64,000 nucleotides of DNA, from the NCBI RefSeq assembly GCF_000716435.1, contig NZ_JNWO01000007.1, forward strand, positions 248,001 to 312,000. The letters run 5' to 3'. This stretch comes from Streptomyces xylophagus. GTDB taxonomy: Bacteria > Actinomycetota > Actinomycetes > Streptomycetales > Streptomycetaceae. The notes under the pieces are model-generated. The model made no database searches and was not told where the DNA came from. It was given only the letters and a program-made list of their open reading frames with translations. Made by a program: the position numbers and the translations under genes. Shown in pieces: positions 60,616-64,000 of the stretch (position 1 is the first letter of the stretch; every line of letters begins with the position of its first letter).

Positions 60616-61377
60616 TTGTCGGAATGGCTTGTTCTCGTCATCGCGATGGTGGCGGCCTGTGCCGTGGTCGTCGTCATCACCTTCCTACGCGAACGCACCG
60701 CGTCCGAGGACGAGGATCCAGGCGAGACCCCGGACGTCATCGAGTACATGACGATGTGGATCGGCGTGGTGTACGCCATCGTCCTGGGCCTGGCGATCGC
60801 CGGTGTCTGGGAGGCCCGCAGCGCCGCCCAGGACCACGTCCAGGCGGAGGCGCAGGCGCTGCACGAGATCTCGGAGCGGGTGCGGGTCTATCCGCCGGCC
60901 GAACGTGACCGCGTACGGGCCGACGTCGAGGCCTATGTCACCCAGGTCGTCGACGTCGAGTGGAAGACGATGGCGGACCATCAGAAGCTCACCCAGCACG
61001 GCACCGACCTCCTCCAGCGCATCCGCCAGGACGTCACCGACTACCAGCCGAAGACCGACTTCCAGGCGCAGGCCTACCAGCCGCTCGTCGACCAGGTCGC
61101 CGCGGTGGACCTGGCCCGCAGCGCCCGCTCGAACTCCACCGGGGCGACCATGCCTCTGGTGGTGTGGTTCGGGCTGCTCGGCGGGGCCGTGATCACCATC
61201 GGCATGGTCTTCGCGCTGCAGATCCGGCGTACGACACGGGAGCTGATCCTCGCCGGGCTGTTCTCGGCGCTGATCGCCTTCCTGCTGTTCCTGATCTGGG
61301 ACTTCGACGCGCCCTACAGCCGTGGCATCACGGCGTCGGCGCAGCCGTTCCTGAATCTCTTCCCGCACATCAAGTGA
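60616..61377 (+). CDS. DUF4239 membrane protein
   Basis: Integral membrane protein of 253 residues with four hydrophobic segments: LVLVIAMVAACAVVVVITFL, MWIGVVYAIVLGLAIAGVWEA, PLVVWFGLLGGAVITIGMVFAL and ELILAGLFSALIAFLLFLIWDF. Between the second and third lies a helical soluble domain (QAEAQALHEISERVRVYPPAERDRVRADVEAYV). The pattern WEARSAAQDHVQAEAQAL and the ending DFDAPYSRGITASAQPF fit the bestrophin-like DUF4239 family of unknown function. TTG at 60616 is supported by GGAGG 7 nt upstream. Confidence 0.85.
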   Translation: MSEWLVLVIAMVAACAVVVVITFLRERTASEDEDPGETPDVIEYMTMWIGVVYAIVLGLAIAGVWEARSAAQDHVQAEAQALHEISERVRVYPPAERDRVRADVEAYVTQVVDVEWKTMADHQKLTQHGTDLLQRIRQDVTDYQPKTDFQAQAYQPLVDQVAAVDLARSARSNSTGATMPLVVWFGLLGGAVITIGMVFALQIRRTTRELILAGLFSALIAFLLFLIWDFDAPYSRGITASAQPFLNLFPHIK

Positions 61378-61394
61378 ACCTCGTCCCGCACATC
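61361..61394 (+). repeat. Short direct repeat over the stop codon, period 23 bp
   Basis: TCCCGCACATC occurs at 61361-61371, in the last codons of the DUF4239 gene, and again at 61384-61394, just beyond its stop. Period and position mirror the repeat at 30227-30262. Confidence 0.75.
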
Positions 61395-61429
61395 GGGGAC
61401 TGACGGCCCCTCACCGGAGCCGCCTGCCG

Positions 61430-61459
61430 GGGGACGCCCGCCACGCCGCGGGCGTCCCC
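61430..61459 (+). terminator. Terminator hairpin after the DUF4239 gene
   Basis: GGGGACGCCCGC (61430-61441) pairs perfectly with GCGGGCGTCCCC (61448-61459) over a 6-nt loop, 52 bp after the stop codon. Confidence 0.85.
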
Positions 61460-61603
61460 TGTGCGGCCTACATGGTTGCCCCATTCGCGCGACTGGGATC
61501 GCGGGAGCGCACACATGTTCCTAGCGTTTCGGACATCGAGGTGCATTTACGGCGCCAGCGGAAAAGGTCCGCGGCTGCTCCTCGGGGACCCGGAGGAATC
61601 ACC

Positions 61604-62161
61604 ATGCGCGCGATACGCGTCGCCTCGGCCGCACTGCTGGGCATCAGCGCCCTCGCCCTGTCCGTGCCGACCGCCGTCGCGAAGGGCGACGGCGACGGCA
61701 ACCACAACATCACGCCGTTCGGCTTCACCGTCCTGCCCTCGACGATCGCGGCGGGCGGCCAGGTGACCCTGCAGCTCGATCGCGACCGCGGCGGCTGCAA
61801 GGGCTCCGCCACGGTCTCCTCCGGAGTCTTCGACACCGTCAGGATCTCGCCGGGTCAGTCCTCGGCGACGGCGATGGTCGACTGGGACGCCAGGCCGGGC
61901 GCGGTGTACCAGGTGACGTTCACGTGTGACGGCGCGAGCGGCTCCACGGGTCTGACCATCGCCTCCGGCCGTACGAACAACAACAACATCCAGCCGCTCC
62001 AGCCGGCCCAGCAGGTGCCCCGAGGGGTCCGGGCCGGTGAGGGCGGCAGCATCGCCGGCTTCGACCTCAAGGAACTCGGCATCGGCGCGGCCCTCATCGC
62101 GGGCTCGGTGGGAGCGGCGTACCACTTCTCCCGCCGCCGCACCGGAGAGGACGGCGCCTGA
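61604..62161 (+). CDS. Small secreted, C-terminally anchored protein of unknown function
   Basis: A 185-residue exported protein. Signal peptide: MRAIRVASAALLGISALALSVPTAVA. The mature part is a beta-sandwich-like domain (ITPFGFTVLPSTIAAGGQVTLQLDRDRGGCKGSATVSSGVFDTV, SATAMVDWDARPGAVYQVTFTCDG) with two cysteines likely disulfide-linked. A linker (NNNNIQPLQPAQQVPRGVRAG) leads to a C-terminal membrane helix and SRRR tail, the layout of sortase substrates but without a recognisable LPxTG/LAxTG motif. Its domain resembles that of the convergent gene at 62258-62764. GGAGG is 8 nt before the ATG. TAGCGT at 61522-61527 may be part of its promoter. Confidence 0.78.
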   Translation: MRAIRVASAALLGISALALSVPTAVAKGDGDGNHNITPFGFTVLPSTIAAGGQVTLQLDRDRGGCKGSATVSSGVFDTVRISPGQSSATAMVDWDARPGAVYQVTFTCDGASGSTGLTIASGRTNNNNIQPLQPAQQVPRGVRAGEGGSIAGFDLKELGIGAALIAGSVGAAYHFSRRRTGEDGA

Positions 62162-62176
62162 CCGCAGCACCACCCG

Positions 62177-62224
62177 CACAGGCCTTCGCCCCGGAACCCA
62201 AAAGGTCCGGGGCGAAGGCCTGTG
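62177..62224. terminator. Bidirectional terminator between two convergent secreted-protein genes
   Basis: CACAGGCCTTCGCCCCGGA (62177-62195) and its complement (62206-62224) form a 19-bp perfect stem; two further G-C pairs close on a CAAAA loop. It lies 15 bp past one stop and 33 bp past the other, so it can end transcription from both sides. Confidence 0.95.
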
Positions 62225-62257
62225 GACGTGCGGTCGGATCTCCGAAGGGGGCGGAGG

Positions 62258-62764
62258 TCAGATCCCGCGCTCGGTGCGGCGGCGCATCCAGAACACCCCG
62301 CCGGCCAGGACGGCCGCGGCGACCAGGCCGCCGCCGATCGCCATGTCGGTCGGGGTCGCCCCGGTGGCGCTGCTGCCGCCGAGACCGCCGCGGACACCGC
62401 CGATGACGGTGTAGGCGGAGTCACGGGTGAGCGAGGAACCGTTGGAGCAGCGGACCGTGATGCTGTACGCGCCGGGGGTGGCCGACCTGCTGATCCGGGC
62501 CGTTCCGCTGGACGTCGTACCGGAGTTGTTGAGGAGGGACAGGTTGGCGGGGCGTTCGAACCCCGGTGAGGTGGCGATGGCGTTGCCGCCGCTGAAGCAG
62601 CCGTCGACCGTGACGGTGAGCTGTCCGCCGCGGGCGATCACGCTGGGCAGGGCCAGAATGTTGCTGGGGCTGGCGCCCATGCCGTCCGCGACGGCCACCG
62701 GGGCGGCGAGCCCCAGGACGGCCACCGCGGCACCGGCGGCAGCCAGGGCACGAGTAGTACGCAT
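62258..62764 (-). CDS. Small secreted, C-terminally anchored protein, paralog of its neighbour
   Basis: A 168-residue exported protein. Signal peptide: MRTTRALAAAGAAVAVLGLAAPVAVA. The core (SNILALPSVIARGGQLTVTVDGC, SSGTARISRSATPGAYSITVRCSNGSSL) parallels the gene at 61604, with the same LPS-(V/T)IA-(A/R)GGQ-(V/L)T element and paired cysteines. After a glycine linker (GGVRGGLGGSSATGATPTD) come a hydrophobic helix (AIGGGLVAAAVLAGGVFW) and an RRR tail. No canonical sortase motif is visible; ATPTD is only loosely similar. GGAGG lies 5 nt before the ATG. It is divergent from the class F sortase, across 332 bp. Confidence 0.8.
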   Translation of the reverse strand: MRTTRALAAAGAAVAVLGLAAPVAVADGMGASPSNILALPSVIARGGQLTVTVDGCFSGGNAIATSPGFERPANLSLLNNSGTTSSGTARISRSATPGAYSITVRCSNGSSLTRDSAYTVIGGVRGGLGGSSATGATPTDMAIGGGLVAAAVLAGGVFWMRRRTERGI

Positions 62765-63096
62765 GTCATCCTCCGCGGAAGGCGCCCCGGGACCCGTCCC
62801 CGGTCGATCGGCGAGAAAACGCCTCCCAGACAGACCCTCAGATGCCTTGCGCGCGCCCGCATTTCGAGAATGGTCCGTCCTGGTGAGAGGACACGCCGGG
62901 GGAAAAGCGCACAATCGGATATTGCCGCAGGTCACGGACCGTCAGAAAATTCCTGTGAGCGTCAACTCGTATGGCGCACATAAGGATGTCCGGGCCACCC
63001 GTTCGCGCTTTCCCCGTCGCCGGTTCCGGCTTCGGGACTTAGCGTTCTCGTATGCGCGATTGACGTGGCGACGGCCGCGTCGAGAGGGGATGGCGA
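62765..63096. other. 332-bp divergent promoter region
   Basis: Must hold promoters of the small secreted protein and the sortase. TAGCGTTCTCGTATGCG (63040-63056) lies 41 bp before the sortase ATG, and reading the other way ATTCTCGAAATGCG lies near 62857-62870; TAGCGTT also occurs at 61522 before the paralogous gene. These shared words suggest a common sigma factor. No small gene is seen. Confidence 0.45.
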
Positions 63097-63768
63097 ATGT
63101 CTGCGTCCGAGCTGTCCGAGCTTGCCGAAGAGGAGGAGCGGCAGAAGAAGCGCGCCCCCTGGGGAGTGATAGCGCTTGTTCTGCTGACCGGTCTCGCGCT
63201 CATTCGGAATGGTTCGGGAGAGTTCGACGTGGGGCCGCCCCAGCCGGCGTCGGCCGCCGCCGCGGACGCCCGGACCGGCCACAGCACGTTCGGCAAGGTC
63301 CCGGCCCCGCTGCCGTACTCCGTCGCCGACCGGGTGCGGATTCCCGCGATCCGGGTCGACGCCCCGATCATGCCGGTGGGCCTGGACGCGGACGGCTGGG
63401 TCGGCGCGCCGCCGCCGGAGGACCCGAATCTGGCGGGCTGGTTCACCGGCGCCGTCTCCCCCGGCGAAAAGGGCACGGCGGTCGTCGTCGGCCATGTCGA
63501 CAACAAAATGGGCCCCGCCGTGTTCTACGGACTCGGGGCCCTCAAGAAGGGAAACCGCGTCGAGGTAGAGCGCAAGGACGGAAAGACGGCCGTGTTCGAG
63601 ATCTACGGCATCGAGGTCTTCGAGAAGAGCAACTTCCCCGGAGACCGCGTCTACGCCTCGAAGGGAACTCCGGAACTGCGTGTCATCACGTGCGGGGGCG
63701 GTTTCTCCAAGCAGAACGGCTACGACGGGAACGTCGTCGTCTTCGCCCGCCTGGTCGAGGTCCGCTGA
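63097..63768 (+). CDS. Class F sortase
   Basis: Membrane-bound transpeptidase of 223 residues that attaches or processes surface proteins. One N-terminal transmembrane helix (APWGVIALVLLTGLALI) follows a charged tail. The catalytic triad of sortases is complete: H133 (VVGHVDNK), C199 (LRVITCGGGFSK) and R218 (VVVFARL). VRIPAIRVDAPIMPVGLDADGWVGAPP is the class F opening found in actinobacteria. GAGGGGA precedes the ATG. Substrates are not obvious; the two small secreted proteins upstream are positional candidates despite lacking a canonical motif. Confidence 0.93.
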   Translation: MSASELSELAEEEERQKKRAPWGVIALVLLTGLALIRNGSGEFDVGPPQPASAAAADARTGHSTFGKVPAPLPYSVADRVRIPAIRVDAPIMPVGLDADGWVGAPPPEDPNLAGWFTGAVSPGEKGTAVVVGHVDNKMGPAVFYGLGALKKGNRVEVERKDGKTAVFEIYGIEVFEKSNFPGDRVYASKGTPELRVITCGGGFSKQNGYDGNVVVFARLVEVR

Positions 63769-63799
63769 GCGTTTCCCCGACCGGGCGGGCGAAAATCCG

Positions 63800-64000
63800 T
63801 CAGGTGGTCCGGCGGCGCGGAATCGTCATGTGGTAGCCGGAGTCCAGCAGGTGCGGCAGATATTCACGCAGCGCCCGCACACTCTGGGAACGGTCGCCCC
63901 CGGCGTCGTGCGAGAGCACCACGACGCCGGGGGCGGCGCCGTCCTCGACCGCGTTGACGATGTGGCGGGTGCCGGGTGTGTCCCAGTCGAGGGTGTCGAC
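63800..64000 (-). CDS. Polysaccharide deacetylase, C-terminal part (cut by window)
   Basis: The last 66 residues of a NodB-type carbohydrate esterase 4 protein are visible, the rest lying beyond the window. DTLDWDTPGTRHIV and APGVVVLSHDAGGDRSQSVRALREYLPHLLDSGYHM match the end of the NodB domain: the LSHDAGG motif with its conserved histidine, then the final helix and strand. Such enzymes deacetylate peptidoglycan or chitin-like glycans outside the cell. It is convergent with the sortase, 31 bp away. Confidence 0.85.
   Translation of the reverse strand, partial: VDTLDWDTPGTRHIVNAVEDGAAPGVVVLSHDAGGDRSQSVRALREYLPHLLDSGYHMTIPRRRTT

Noticed and set aside
1..64000. tRNA, rRNA, insertion sequences, integrase or prophage genes
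   Set aside because: None seen on either strand; no transposase or integrase motif and no tRNA-like cloverleaf was noticed.

Overview
The window is very GC-rich actinomycete DNA. Synonymous positions are almost all G/C, GTG and TTG starts are common, start/stop overlaps of the ATGA/GTGA type are frequent, and many secreted proteins carry twin-arginine signals. The gene content (an egtABCD ergothioneine cluster, an RmdA-type PAS-GGDEF-EAL protein, a class F sortase, sugar ABC systems without their own ATPase) points to Streptomyces. The order egt cluster - clp - acyltransferases - second sdh operon - LysR - rmdA - Yx(F/W)xxD lipoprotein - sortase matches, from memory, the S. coelicolor SCO091x-SCO093x stretch. 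It therefore looks like ordinary chromosome toward one arm. No phage, transposon, CRISPR, tRNA or rRNA was seen.

Layout. 0-8 kb: a cut-off HSL-type esterase, a PucR-like regulator, a secreted DNase I-fold phosphodiesterase fused to a jacalin-like lectin domain, a tandem Lrp regulator divergent from a 14-TM exporter, and a secreted beta-propeller protein. 8-13 kb: a translationally coupled flavin monooxygenase / SDR / aldehyde dehydrogenase operon facing a VirS-like AraC regulator. 13-22 kb: MFS proteins, a Tat-exported purple-acid-phosphatase-like enzyme, and a LacI-controlled sugar ABC import operon with an unusually clear promoter and 18-bp perfect operator. 22-31 kb: an aberrant Fic protein, glucarate dehydratase plus a secreted GH43-like/AbfB enzyme, an amidase, an NfeD-like/flotillin pair, a solitary MazF-like protein, and a poly(ADP-ribose) glycohydrolase-like protein whose start codon lies in a 15-bp perfect inverted repeat. 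31-36 kb: egtABCD, every junction overlapping, then dodecin.

36-44 kb: HAD phosphatase, [2Fe-2S] thioredoxin-like ferredoxin, luciferase-like monooxygenase, zinc alcohol dehydrogenase, a ClpC-like unfoldase divergent from a short class II UvrA. 44-49 kb, all minus strand: two acyltransferases that look like ornithine-lipid synthesis (OlsB/OlsA type), followed by a stand-alone alanyl-tRNA synthetase catalytic domain with no editing or C-Ala domain, and a VOC protein. 49-53.5 kb: sdhCAB (single-anchor, b558 type) divergent from a LysR regulator. 53.5-54.2 kb: a decayed array of ~58-bp tandem repeats. 54-58.5 kb: a methyltransferase overlapping rmdA, then an NTF2-like protein and an SDR. 58.7-64 kb: an envelope cluster with a lipoprotein, a proline-rich membrane-tethered protein, DUF4239, two related small secreted proteins meeting at a large bidirectional terminator, a class F sortase, and the 3' end of a polysaccharide deacetylase.

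The observations I would follow first are the catalytic-core-only AlaRS beside ornithine-lipid-type acyltransferases, the start-codon hairpin of the PARG-like gene, the 58-bp repeat array, and the paired small secreted proteins next to the sortase. Assignments rest on reading motifs by eye; no database search was run.
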